From Chloroflexota bacterium (lineage in GTDB: Bacteria > Chloroflexota > Dehalococcoidia > GIF9 > UBA5629): a stretch of DNA of 6,489 nucleotides. The stretch covers positions 1 to 6,489 of the forward strand of contig JAPLHM010000041.1 of NCBI GenBank assembly GCA_026389635.1, written 5' to 3'. A program made the position numbers and the translations under genes. Positions 1 to 5,758 of this stretch are shown here, piece after piece. Position 1 is the stretch's first letter. Every line of letters begins with the position of its first letter. Below the pieces are notes generated by a model. The model searched no databases. It was not told where the DNA came from and was given only the letters and a program-made list of their open reading frames with translations.

Positions 1-435
1 GATATCAAGAGCGCTTCCGAAATGGAGGCAGCGAAGGCGGCGCACAGGGAGGAGGCAGCAGAGCACGACTTAATTGAGCAGGATCAGGAAAAGCTGGTAG
101 TTGAAGGCCTGGAACCAGATGAAGAAGCCGCGGCAGAGGCCTTAACCGGTGAAGAAGAGGAATCTGAAGGGGCTGCTGACGCGGCAGAGGCCGCGGGCGC
201 GGGCATCGAGATCCTGATGCCGGTTGATGCTGCATCGCCTGCACCGCCATCCAAGATACGCTTTGCCGAGGAGATTATGGCCGGCCGCACCGGCAAATCC
301 AGGAAGAAAGAGGCCCCCAAGAAAGAGGGAGATGGCAAGGACACCGGCGGCAAGGACACCGGCACCAAGGCCAAGAAAACAAAGGCCAAGAAGAAAACTT
401 ACTACGAAGATGAAGAATTCGATAGTGGAAACTAA
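1..435 (+). CDS. nusA: Transcription termination/antitermination factor NusA, C-terminal part (5' end outside window)
   Basis: The frame is open from base 1 and encodes 144 residues up to a TAA at 433-435. It begins with DIKSASEMEAAK, which matches the end of the second KH domain of NusA, usually written as GW.IDI.S..E. NusA binds RNA polymerase and nascent RNA and modulates pausing, termination and antitermination. After about residue 15 the protein is a low-complexity tail: Glu/Ala-rich and acidic to about residue 70, then a less biased patch (SKIRFAEEIMAG, residues 84-95), then a Lys-rich basic stretch (about 97-133) and a short acidic end (YYEDEEFDSGN). The position directly upstream of ylxR and infB sequences is the standard nusA-infB order and supports the call. 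An ATG at 22 lies inside the KH end and is not the real start. The catalytic-size core of NusA cannot be assessed because it lies outside the window. Confidence 0.85.
   Translation, partial: DIKSASEMEAAKAAHREEAAEHDLIEQDQEKLVVEGLEPDEEAAAEALTGEEEESEGAADAAEAAGAGIEILMPVDAASPAPPSKIRFAEEIMAGRTGKSRKKEAPKKEGDGKDTGGKDTGTKAKKTKAKKKTYYEDEEFDSGN
334..363 (+). repeat. Two perfect 15-bp tandem copies in the nusA tail
   Basis: GGCAAGGACACCGGC occurs twice back to back (334-348 and 349-363), encoding GKDTG twice. Degenerate copies follow, encoding TKAKK-like units. This fits slippage-driven growth of a disordered basic tail. No other role is visible. Confidence 0.8.
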
Positions 436-632
436 ACCACAGCAGCCAAGCTGACCAAAGGGGAAGAAAACCGGGGCGGGGCGTCTATCTCTGCCCAGCC
501 GGCGAGTGCTGGGAAAAAGGATTGCAAAGCAACCGTATAGAATATGGGTTGCGCATGAAATTGTCTATGGAAAACCGGCAATCGCTGCTCGAATACGGCA
601 GGAGCTTACCGGCTAAGGAAGATATTCGATGA
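426..632 (+). pseudogene. ylxR: YlxR (DUF448) relic: C-terminal half only, no start codon
   Basis: Reading the frame that ends at TGA 630-632, bases from about 453 onward encode DQRGRKPGRGVYLCPAGEC, then WEKG and a basic helical C-terminus ending in SLPAKEDIR. This matches the C-terminal half of YlxR/DUF448, a small RNA-binding protein (about 90 residues) usually encoded between nusA and infB. The family's N-terminal half, with R.C..C and the L.R.VR segment, is missing in every frame upstream. The frame is closed by TAG at 423-425. There is no ATG, GTG or TTG before the conserved block; the first are TTG 522 and ATG 555, which would give only a short C-terminal peptide. The stop still overlaps the infB start as ATGA, as in an intact operon. 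The likely history is an internal deletion that joined the nusA end to mid-ylxR. An assembly error in this spot is the main alternative. Identification as YlxR sequence is firm; loss of function is inferred. Confidence 0.75.
615..621 (+). promoter_or_regulatory. Ribosome binding site of infB
   Basis: AAGGAAG lies 7 bases before the ATG at 629 and inside the last codons of the ylxR relic. It supports ATG 629 as the infB start and means infB can be initiated even if the ylxR relic is not translated. Confidence 0.6.
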
Positions 633-2404
633 AAAACAGGCAGGAACAGGCTCCAAATGCCGATGCGTCAAACTCACCGCAAATCAGCCTACCCCCGGTT
701 ATAACGGTCAAACAGCTTGCCGACCAGGTGGGCGTCAGCGGTATTGAGATCATCAAGCAACTGATGCGAAACGGCATAATGGCCAATATCAACCAGTCCC
801 TTGATTATGAAGTGGCTTCCAGATTGATCACTGACTTCGGCTTCACCGCTAAAAAGCTGCATGTTTCCGCACAGGGGAAGCAGAAGGTGTCCTCCAGGGA
901 CGCCAAATTGCATACCCGCCCACCCGTCATAACCATCATGGGGCATGTCGATCATGGCAAGACCAGCCTGCTGGATGCCATCCGGCAAACCAATGTAGCG
1001 GGTGGTGAGGCAGGCGCCATTACACAACATATCGGCGCCTATCAGATCGAAATGAAAGGCCGCAAGATCACTTTCCTCGATACTCCCGGGCATGAAGCTT
1101 TCACCGCCATGCGCGCCCGCGGCGCCCGCGCTACGGACATAGCCGTCCTGGTGGTAGCTGCGGATGACGGCGTTATGCCGCAGACCATAGAGGCGCTGGA
1201 CCATGCCCGCGCCGCCGGTGTGAGTATAGTTATTGCCCTCAATAAGATCGATAAAGCCAATGCCAACCCGGACCGCGTCAAGCAGCAGCTCTCCGACCTG
1301 GGAGTGGTTGTCGAGGAATGGGGCGGCGATATAATCTGTGTTCCTGTTTCTGCCAAGAAAAAGCAGGGCATAGACGACCTGCTGGAAAACCTGCTGCTGG
1401 TTGCCGATATCCTGGAGCTTAAAGCTGAGGTGGATTGCCCTGCTGAAGGCATAGTCATCGAGGCCAAGCTGGATAAAAGCCGTGGCCCGGTGGCAACCCT
1501 GCTGGTACAGAAAGGTGTCCTCAAGACCAGTGACAACCTTGTTGTGGGTACCGTGGGCGGCAAGGTCAAGGCTATGTTTAACGACGATGGGAAAAATATA
1601 CGCAAGGCTGATCCGGCAACGCCGGTGGAGATACTGGGCATGAACGCCGTACCCGACGCCGGCCAGATCTTCCAGGTTGTAAGCGATGAAAAAGAAGCCA
1701 AGTCTCTGATCGAGAAGAACAGGAATGCCGGGTTGGCTACGACTACCGCCAGGGGTGTCAGCCTCACATCCGTAGCAGCGCAGGCCAGCGCCGGTGAGAT
1801 CAAGGAGCTCAATATAATCCTCAAGACCGATGTCCACGGCAGCATCGAGCCCATCAAGGACTCGCTGGAACGTCTGAGCGATGACAGGACCAGGGTCAAG
1901 GTCATCCATACGGGCACCGGCGCTATTACCGAGAGCGATATCCTGCTGGCCGCAGCCTCCCGGGCCGTGGTCATTGGATTCAACAGCAAGCCTGAAACAG
2001 GGGCGACCCGCATGGCCGAACAGGAGAAGATCAGCATTCGCCAGTACAACATCATCTACAAGCTCATTGAAGATGTCGAAAAGGCACTCAAAGGCTTGCT
2101 TGAACCGGAATATGTGGATATTGTGGCCGGCCAGGCCGAGGTGCGCACCGTTTTCGAGGCCGGCAAGAAGGGCAGAATTGCAGGCTCGCAGGTCAAGGAA
2201 GGCAAGGCTACCAGGGATTCACAGGTCAGGGTCATACGCGGCGGCAAGGTTATAGCTGAATCACGTGTGGCCGGCCTGCGCCGCTTTAAAGACGATGTCA
2301 AGGAGGTTTCAACGGGGATGGAATGCGGTGTAAAACTTGAAGGCTTTAACGATCTTGAGGTCGGGGATATCCTGCAGTTCGTCCGCCAGGAAAGAGTGGA
2401 CTGA
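629..2404 (+). CDS. infB: Translation initiation factor IF-2
   Basis: The 591-residue protein is IF-2, the GTPase that brings fMet-tRNA to the 30S subunit and promotes joining with 50S. An IF2 N-terminal helical module is seen at about residues 24-75 (ITVKQLADQVGVSGIEIIKQ and following). The G domain carries all diagnostic motifs: G1 GHVDHGKT (105-112), the G2 region ending ITQHIGAY (131-138), G3 DTPGH (151-155), G4 NKID (205-208) and G5 SAK (241-243). The beta-barrel domain II, the alpha/beta domain III (from about ILKTDVHGS, residue 397 on) and the C-terminal fMet-tRNA-binding domain (ending EVGDILQFVRQ) follow in order, so it looks complete. The length is that of compact forms such as those of thermophiles and Chloroflexota, without the long repetitive N-terminal extension of enterobacteria. 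The ATG at 629 has AAGGAAG 7 bases upstream and overlaps the ylxR-frame stop by ATGA, which implies ancestral translational coupling. Confidence 0.97.
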   Translation: MKNRQEQAPNADASNSPQISLPPVITVKQLADQVGVSGIEIIKQLMRNGIMANINQSLDYEVASRLITDFGFTAKKLHVSAQGKQKVSSRDAKLHTRPPVITIMGHVDHGKTSLLDAIRQTNVAGGEAGAITQHIGAYQIEMKGRKITFLDTPGHEAFTAMRARGARATDIAVLVVAADDGVMPQTIEALDHARAAGVSIVIALNKIDKANANPDRVKQQLSDLGVVVEEWGGDIICVPVSAKKKQGIDDLLENLLLVADILELKAEVDCPAEGIVIEAKLDKSRGPVATLLVQKGVLKTSDNLVVGTVGGKVKAMFNDDGKNIRKADPATPVEILGMNAVPDAGQIFQVVSDEKEAKSLIEKNRNAGLATTTARGVSLTSVAAQASAGEIKELNIILKTDVHGSIEPIKDSLERLSDDRTRVKVIHTGTGAITESDILLAAASRAVVIGFNSKPETGATRMAEQEKISIRQYNIIYKLIEDVEKALKGLLEPEYVDIVAGQAEVRTVFEAGKKGRIAGSQVKEGKATRDSQVRVIRGGKVIAESRVAGLRRFKDDVKEVSTGMECGVKLEGFNDLEVGDILQFVRQERVD

Positions 2405-2465
2405 TCCCCGCATCCCGCCGGGACGGCTGGAGTTATCCCCCACAAATATATCTGCGGAGAATACC

Positions 2466-2858
2466 ATGACCAGGCGCACTGAACGTTTAAACCATTTAAT
2501 CCAGGCCGAGATCAGCGACCTGCTGCAAAAGCATATCAACGATCCCCGGCTCAACGGCCTTATCAGTGTGACGGGAGTCGAGATATCCAGTGACCTCCAG
2601 AACGCGACGGTGTCTTTCAGCATGCTGGGCGGCTCAATGGACCGGGGTGATGTATTAAAAGGCTTCAACTCGGCGGCAGGCTACCTGAGGCGAGAACTGG
2701 CTCACCGCCTCAATATCAGGGTCACCCCAGAACTCAGCTTTGTATTTGACGACTCGATAGAGCACGGCGTTAACCTGGTGCACCTCATCGACAGGGTCGC
2801 GGCGGAGGATAATAAAGGTGGGGCGGATGGGCGTAAACGGGTTACTAAACGTAAATAA
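2466..2858 (+). CDS. rbfA: 30S ribosome-binding factor RbfA
   Basis: The 130-residue protein is RbfA, a single KH-fold protein that binds immature 30S subunits and helps 16S rRNA 5'-end maturation. The N-terminus has the family pattern RTERLNHLIQAEISDLL and NDPRL (26-30). The beta strand VTGVEISSDLQNATV (35-49) and the KH turn region SAAGYLRRELAHRL (69-82), followed by TPELSFVFDDSIEHG (87-101), are typical. The frame continues upstream to 2337, but that part overlaps infB and has no RbfA similarity. ATG 2466 is chosen because GGAG at 2456-2459 lies 6 bases before it and the protein then starts at the usual RbfA position. It follows infB after 61 bases and overlaps truB, so the three genes are probably co-transcribed. 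The last about 15 residues are a Lys/Arg-rich, probably disordered tail (GGADGRKRVTKRK). Confidence 0.95.
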   Translation: MTRRTERLNHLIQAEISDLLQKHINDPRLNGLISVTGVEISSDLQNATVSFSMLGGSMDRGDVLKGFNSAAGYLRRELAHRLNIRVTPELSFVFDDSIEHGVNLVHLIDRVAAEDNKGGADGRKRVTKRK

Positions 2859-3720
2859 GCCTCCCGGCTGCACGTCGTTCAGCATCGTGGCCAGGGTCCG
2901 CCGTCTGAGCGGTGAAAGGCGTGTCGGCCATGCAGGGACATTAGACCCAGCCGCCAGCGGAGTCCTCCCCGTCTGCCTGGGCCAGGCCACCCGCGTAGCT
3001 GAATACCTGCTGGAGTGTCCCAAGGAATACGTGGCCGGGATCGAACTGGGCATCAGCACGGATACGTATGACGGGGAAGGCCGCGTCACCGGCCGGGGTT
3101 CGCCGCATAATATATCTCTATCGTCTGTAGAGGATGCGTTGCAGACTTTTGAGGGTGCCATAGACCAGGTGCCGCCGGCCTTCAGCGCTGTCAAGGTCGG
3201 GGGCAGGAAGTCCTACGACCTGGCCAGGGCCGGCATTCAGGTAGAACTCCAGCCGCGCAGGGTCCGTATCGACAGCATCGAGGTCATGAGCTTTGACCTT
3301 CCATATCTGAAGCTAAGAATCTCCTGCTCGAAAGGTACGTATATACGCTCTCTGGCAAACGACCTTGGCCAGAGCCTCGGTTGCTACGCTTACCTTAAAG
3401 ACCTGGTGCGTACCTCTTACGGGCCTTTTAAAATAGACGCTGCTGTCACCCCTGATCAGCTGCAGAAAGCAGCCGCCGAGGGCGGTATCGACCGGTGGCT
3501 TTACCCTCTCGATTGCGCCTTGCCCGGCAGTGACAGGGTATACCTTGAGGAGAGTCAAGCCCTAAGCGTAAAAAAAGGACTCGACATCCCTCTCGGTATA
3601 CAAAGCCCCTGCTCACAAGGGCATCGCTGTGCTTATACCGCGGACGGGCGCCTGCTGGCCGTAATGAAATTCGTGACGGAAAACGGGCTGTGGCATCCTG
3701 AAAAGGTCTTTAACCTGTAG
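2827..3720 (+). CDS. truB: tRNA pseudouridine(55) synthase TruB
   Basis: The 297-residue protein converts U55 of the tRNA T-loop to pseudouridine. It opens with NGLLNVNKPPGCTSFSIV, the TruB start block. Next comes GHAGTLDPAASGVLPVCLG with the catalytic aspartate at residue 40. KVGGRKSYDLAR (123-134, Tyr130) and SKGTYIRSLANDLG (168-181, Arg174) complete the active site. The final 60 or so residues (from about VYLEESQALSVKKG) are the small C-terminal PUA-like domain, so the gene is full length. ATG 2827 has AAAGGTGG at 2814-2821 and places the family start block at residue 4. A GTG at 2818 with GGAGG at 2804-2808 is an alternative that adds three residues. Either start overlaps the rbfA end (32 or 41 bp), suggesting translational coupling. 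No clear hairpin terminator follows the stop. Confidence 0.96.
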   Translation: MGVNGLLNVNKPPGCTSFSIVARVRRLSGERRVGHAGTLDPAASGVLPVCLGQATRVAEYLLECPKEYVAGIELGISTDTYDGEGRVTGRGSPHNISLSSVEDALQTFEGAIDQVPPAFSAVKVGGRKSYDLARAGIQVELQPRRVRIDSIEVMSFDLPYLKLRISCSKGTYIRSLANDLGQSLGCYAYLKDLVRTSYGPFKIDAAVTPDQLQKAAAEGGIDRWLYPLDCALPGSDRVYLEESQALSVKKGLDIPLGIQSPCSQGHRCAYTADGRLLAVMKFVTENGLWHPEKVFNL

Positions 3721-3757
3721 AATCGCAAATGTTTTCTCCCCTTCTTCCTGAAAATGC

Positions 3758-3786
3758 TTGACATACCTATCCGTATTGGCTATATT
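3758..3786 (+). promoter_or_regulatory. Near-consensus sigma70-type promoter for the DUF5679 gene
   Basis: A perfect -35 TTGACA at 3758-3763 is followed by exactly 17 bases and TATATT at 3781-3786. Transcription would start near 3792-3794, about 20 bases before the Shine-Dalgarno of the small gene. The intergenic position after truB supports an independent, probably strong, transcription start. Confidence 0.75.
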
Positions 3787-3795
3787 AGCTTTAAG

Positions 3796-3810
3796 AGCTA
3801 TAAAATAGCT
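3796..3810 (+). promoter_or_regulatory. Perfect inverted repeat at the start of the transcript
   Basis: AGCTAT (3796-3801), AAA, ATAGCT (3805-3810) form a perfect 6-3-6 palindrome lying just after the predicted transcription start and 2 bases before the Shine-Dalgarno. A looser partner TAGCT at 3786-3790 can also pair with the left arm. It could be an operator for a dimeric repressor or a small 5' RNA hairpin that affects stability or ribosome access. The symmetry is seen; the function is inferred. Confidence 0.4.
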
Positions 3811-3812
3811 TC

Positions 3813-3820
3813 AGGAGGTG
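3813..3820 (+). promoter_or_regulatory. Strong Shine-Dalgarno of the DUF5679 gene
   Basis: AGGAGGTG ends 4 bases before ATG 3825. It is close to the full anti-16S complement and fixes the start of this short gene. Confidence 0.75.
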
Positions 3821-3824
3821 CCCC

Positions 3825-3968
3825 ATGACACAGGCATACTGTTTCAAGGACAGGAAAAAGGTTGAAATCAAGAACGCACAGCATGTAAAACTGAAGAACG
3901 GAAGGCCGGCAACCAAAGGCGTCTGCCCGATCTGCGGTACCAAGGTATACCGCATCGGCAAGAGCTAA
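3825..3968 (+). CDS. DUF5679-type small zinc-ribbon protein (47 aa)
   Basis: A 47-residue protein starting MTQAYCFKDRKKVEIKNA and ending in CPICGTKVYRIGKS. The block LKNGRPATKGVCPICGTK (residues 23-40) is the hallmark of DUF5679, a family of tiny proteins or C-terminal modules that also occurs attached to topoisomerase I-like proteins. Its function is unknown; nucleic-acid binding is a reasonable guess from the zinc-ribbon pattern and basic charge. The second knuckle CPIC (34-37) is intact. The first is CFKD (6-9), with aspartate where I would expect the second cysteine of a CxxC. The gene has its own promoter and a strong ribosome binding site, so it is very probably expressed well despite its size. 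It sits between truB and a convergent gene, with only 24 bases between the two stop codons. Confidence 0.88.
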   Translation: MTQAYCFKDRKKVEIKNAQHVKLKNGRPATKGVCPICGTKVYRIGKS

Positions 3969-3992
3969 GCCGCAGATTTCCCGGCCGAGTTT

Positions 3993-4673
3993 TCAGGGCT
4001 GCCGCCTGATCCTCTGAAGAAGCTTCACCGGGTTGTGTTCCAGTACCTGCCTGAACCCCCGGCTGCTGATACCAGCCTGGCGTAGAGTTTCCTTTGCCAG
4101 CGCACCGGTGAGGAGATCGTCCTCGTCGTGGCTGTCCGAGTTTAACAGCATCAGGGCCCCCGCTTTACCAGCCATTTTGGCCACGTGCGCATTGGTGACA
4201 CAATGCCCCCGCCTCGTGGTGATCTCGATAAAAACCCCGTTCTTTTCAGCAAGCTCCGCAACCTCGGCAGTCATATGGCCGGGGTGCGCCAGTATATCCA
4301 CATATTTGGACCGGACGGCGGCAAGGTTTGTCCCCTCCTCCACCGGCTCAACGGGCGATTCCCCGTGAACCACCACCAGCCACGCGCCCAGCTCCTTGGC
4401 TTTCTTTGCCAACCCGCCTATGGCCTTATGCGGCACATGCGTAAGTTCAACGCCTGGCACAGCCACTATGTTCCAGTGCGAACTGGCCAGCTCACAGTCC
4501 CGGCTGACCTCTTTAATGACCCTTTCCAGCGAGCCTGGCCCGATGTGGTCCGTGACCGCTATAGCCGTATATCCCTTCACCACGGCACGCCTGATCAGCT
4601 CCAGCGTGGAGAGGGCCCCATCGCTGTGAAAAGTGTGCGTGTGGAAGTCATATATCACGCTATAAATTAGCAT
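3993..4673 (-). CDS. PHP-domain metal-dependent phosphoesterase (histidinol-phosphatase-like)
   Basis: The 226-residue protein is a stand-alone PHP (polymerase and histidinol phosphatase) domain, a distorted TIM barrel with a trinuclear metal site that hydrolyses phosphate esters. All metal-ligand motifs are present in order: DFHTHTFHSDG (9-19), VTDH (40-43), GVELTH with Glu76, VVVHGES with His103, LAHPGH with His130, and LNSDSHDEDD (177-186, Asp180 and His182). It resembles the short COG1387 proteins annotated as histidinol phosphatase-like; no his genes are nearby, so the substrate is open. ATG 4673 has no clear Shine-Dalgarno. A GTG at 4658-4656 would remove five residues and start just before the first motif, so the exact start is uncertain. 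The gene is convergent with the DUF5679 gene and divergent from usp, hence probably transcribed alone. Confidence 0.9.
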   Translation of the reverse strand: MLIYSVIYDFHTHTFHSDGALSTLELIRRAVVKGYTAIAVTDHIGPGSLERVIKEVSRDCELASSHWNIVAVPGVELTHVPHKAIGGLAKKAKELGAWLVVVHGESPVEPVEEGTNLAAVRSKYVDILAHPGHMTAEVAELAEKNGVFIEITTRRGHCVTNAHVAKMAGKAGALMLLNSDSHDEDDLLTGALAKETLRQAGISSRGFRQVLEHNPVKLLQRIRRQP

Positions 4674-4709
4674 AAAAAACTCGCATAATACAAGGACGAT
4701 GTAATAATC

Positions 4710-4718
4710 TGTTATAAT
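4710..4718 (+). promoter_or_regulatory. Extended -10 promoter element before usp
   Basis: TG at 4710-4711, one base, then a perfect TATAAT at 4713-4718 form an extended -10 element. No good -35 hexamer is present at 16-18 bases. Transcription would begin near 4725, leaving a leader of about 14 bases before the usp start. The 65-bp spacer must also hold the promoter of the divergent PHP gene, for which no convincing match was found. Confidence 0.5.
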
Positions 4719-4738
4719 AAGGCGGATTTTCAGCGGAA

Positions 4739-5725
4739 ATGTTTAAGAAAATACTCGTCCCGCTCGATGGTTCCACCGAGGCGGAGACTGTGCTTCCATA
4801 CGTCAGGGACATTGCCAGCAGGTTTGACTCGGAGGTTGATATCCTGGCAGTCGGGCTTGGCAGCAGGAGACGTAGAGTCAATCAGCTCCTGGATAGCTAT
4901 GTACACCACGCCGTCGAGCACCTTCAGAAGCATGAAATCACCTGCAGGGCTGTTCTACTCTACAGCAACCCCCACGAGGAGCTGCTCGATTATACCGAGA
5001 TCACTGCCCCGGGATGCGAAATAAAAGCTAAAGGGCAGGTGCTTTACGGCGGGCCTTCTGAGAATATCCTTGCCTATTCGGTTGAGCACAATATGAACCT
5101 TATCATCATGGCCACGCATGGCCTCAGCGGCCTGCGGCGATGGTGGCTGGGAAGTGTATTTGAAAAAGTGGCATCGCGGGCCACCGTGCCTGTGCTGGGC
5201 ATACACAGCAAAAAGGTGCGGGAAGTGGACAGGGACAGGAAGGCAGCTTTCAAGCGTATCCTGGCGCCTCTCGATGGATCGGAGACGGGCGGGGCGGCCA
5301 TGCATGATGCAGAGGCCCTAGCCCTTAAAACCGGCGCCGCCATGGTGCTGGTCCACGTACTGCCCGCCCCTCACGCCGTCGAGGCGCGCTGGCTGGGTCC
5401 CGAATTCAGCGGCTTCGTTAAGGCCATGCACGACGCCGGCCAGAAATATCTCGATAAGGTCAATGCCCGGCTGAGTGCCAGGGGGCTGGATGTGAAAGTC
5501 AGGATAGTATCGGGCGACCCCGCAGCCAGGATAATCGAGGTGGCCAGGGAAGAAAAGGCCGACCTTATAGCCATGTCCACGCACGGCAGGAGCGGCATAG
5601 CCCGTTGGATGCTGGGCAGCGTGGCGGACAAGATTTTGCACGAGTCCAGGATCCCCATGTGGCTGGTGAGACCAAGGCAGATCATTAAAGAGATGCTTAA
5701 AGAGAGCGGCCAGGATGATAAATGA
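4739..5725 (+). CDS. Universal stress protein with two tandem UspA domains
   Basis: The 328-residue protein has two UspA folds. Domain 1 (about 1-157) starts FKKILVPLDGSTEAE and has the nucleotide-loop pattern ATHGLSG...LGS (125-139). Domain 2 (about 171-312) starts FKRILAPLDGSE and has STHGRSG...LGS (280-294). Both loops fit the G/A-x-x-G-x9-G-S arrangement of ATP-binding Usps, with Ala or Ser in place of the first glycine, which is common. Such cytoplasmic proteins sense or buffer energy and stress states; no specific target can be read here. Domain 1 contains about 25 extra residues around 66-100 (LYSNPHEELLDYTEI region) that domain 2 lacks. Charged residues dominate the C-terminal tail. 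The start ATG has only a weak AGCGGA 1 base upstream or AAGGCGGA 12 bases upstream. It is likely co-transcribed with ino1, 33 bases downstream. Confidence 0.92.
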   Translation: MFKKILVPLDGSTEAETVLPYVRDIASRFDSEVDILAVGLGSRRRRVNQLLDSYVHHAVEHLQKHEITCRAVLLYSNPHEELLDYTEITAPGCEIKAKGQVLYGGPSENILAYSVEHNMNLIIMATHGLSGLRRWWLGSVFEKVASRATVPVLGIHSKKVREVDRDRKAAFKRILAPLDGSETGGAAMHDAEALALKTGAAMVLVHVLPAPHAVEARWLGPEFSGFVKAMHDAGQKYLDKVNARLSARGLDVKVRIVSGDPAARIIEVAREEKADLIAMSTHGRSGIARWMLGSVADKILHESRIPMWLVRPRQIIKEMLKESGQDDK

Positions 5726-5743
5726 GCAGAGTGCCTGCGCCGG

Positions 5744-5750
5744 TAAGGAG
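5744..5750 (+). promoter_or_regulatory. Ribosome binding site of ino1
   Basis: TAAGGAG ends 8 bases before ATG 5759, in the 33-base gap after the usp stop. It supports the chosen ino1 start, which also matches the family N-terminus. Confidence 0.65.
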
Positions 5751-5758
5751 TTAACTAT

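Noticed and set aside
494..552. Two small hairpins, CCCAGC/GCTGGG (494-513) and GCAACC/GGTTGC (529-552), considered as an attenuator or leader RNA for infB
   Set aside because: Both lie within the ylxR relic coding sequence, the stems are only 6 bp and no T-run follows. Protein ancestry explains the sequence better.
689..1909. Long minus-strand open frame (406 codons) opposite infB, and a similar one at 1042-2055
   Set aside because: Both lie antisense to a complete, motif-perfect IF-2. Their translations show no domain and are rich in Ser, Gly and Leu as expected for complement frames of a biased coding strand.
2405..2465. TCCCGCCGGGA symmetry in the infB-rbfA gap as a terminator
   Set aside because: The centre is a single base, so it cannot fold as a tight hairpin, no T-run follows, and rbfA needs read-through.
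3721..3757. Terminator after truB
   Set aside because: The stretch is pyrimidine-rich (TTTTCTCCCCTTCTTCC) but no stem precedes it, so no intrinsic terminator can be supported.
3969..3992. Bidirectional terminator between the convergent DUF5679 and PHP genes
   Set aside because: Only 24 bases with a short CGGCCG palindrome and TTTTC; no stem of useful length was found.
4185..4670. Plus-strand open frames opposite the PHP gene
   Set aside because: The minus strand encodes all PHP metal motifs; the plus frames are shadows.
5722..5754. Ten-codon frame starting at ATGA on the usp stop and ending just before ino1
   Set aside because: No ribosome binding site or recognisable sequence; most likely chance, although the ATGA overlap resembles coupling.
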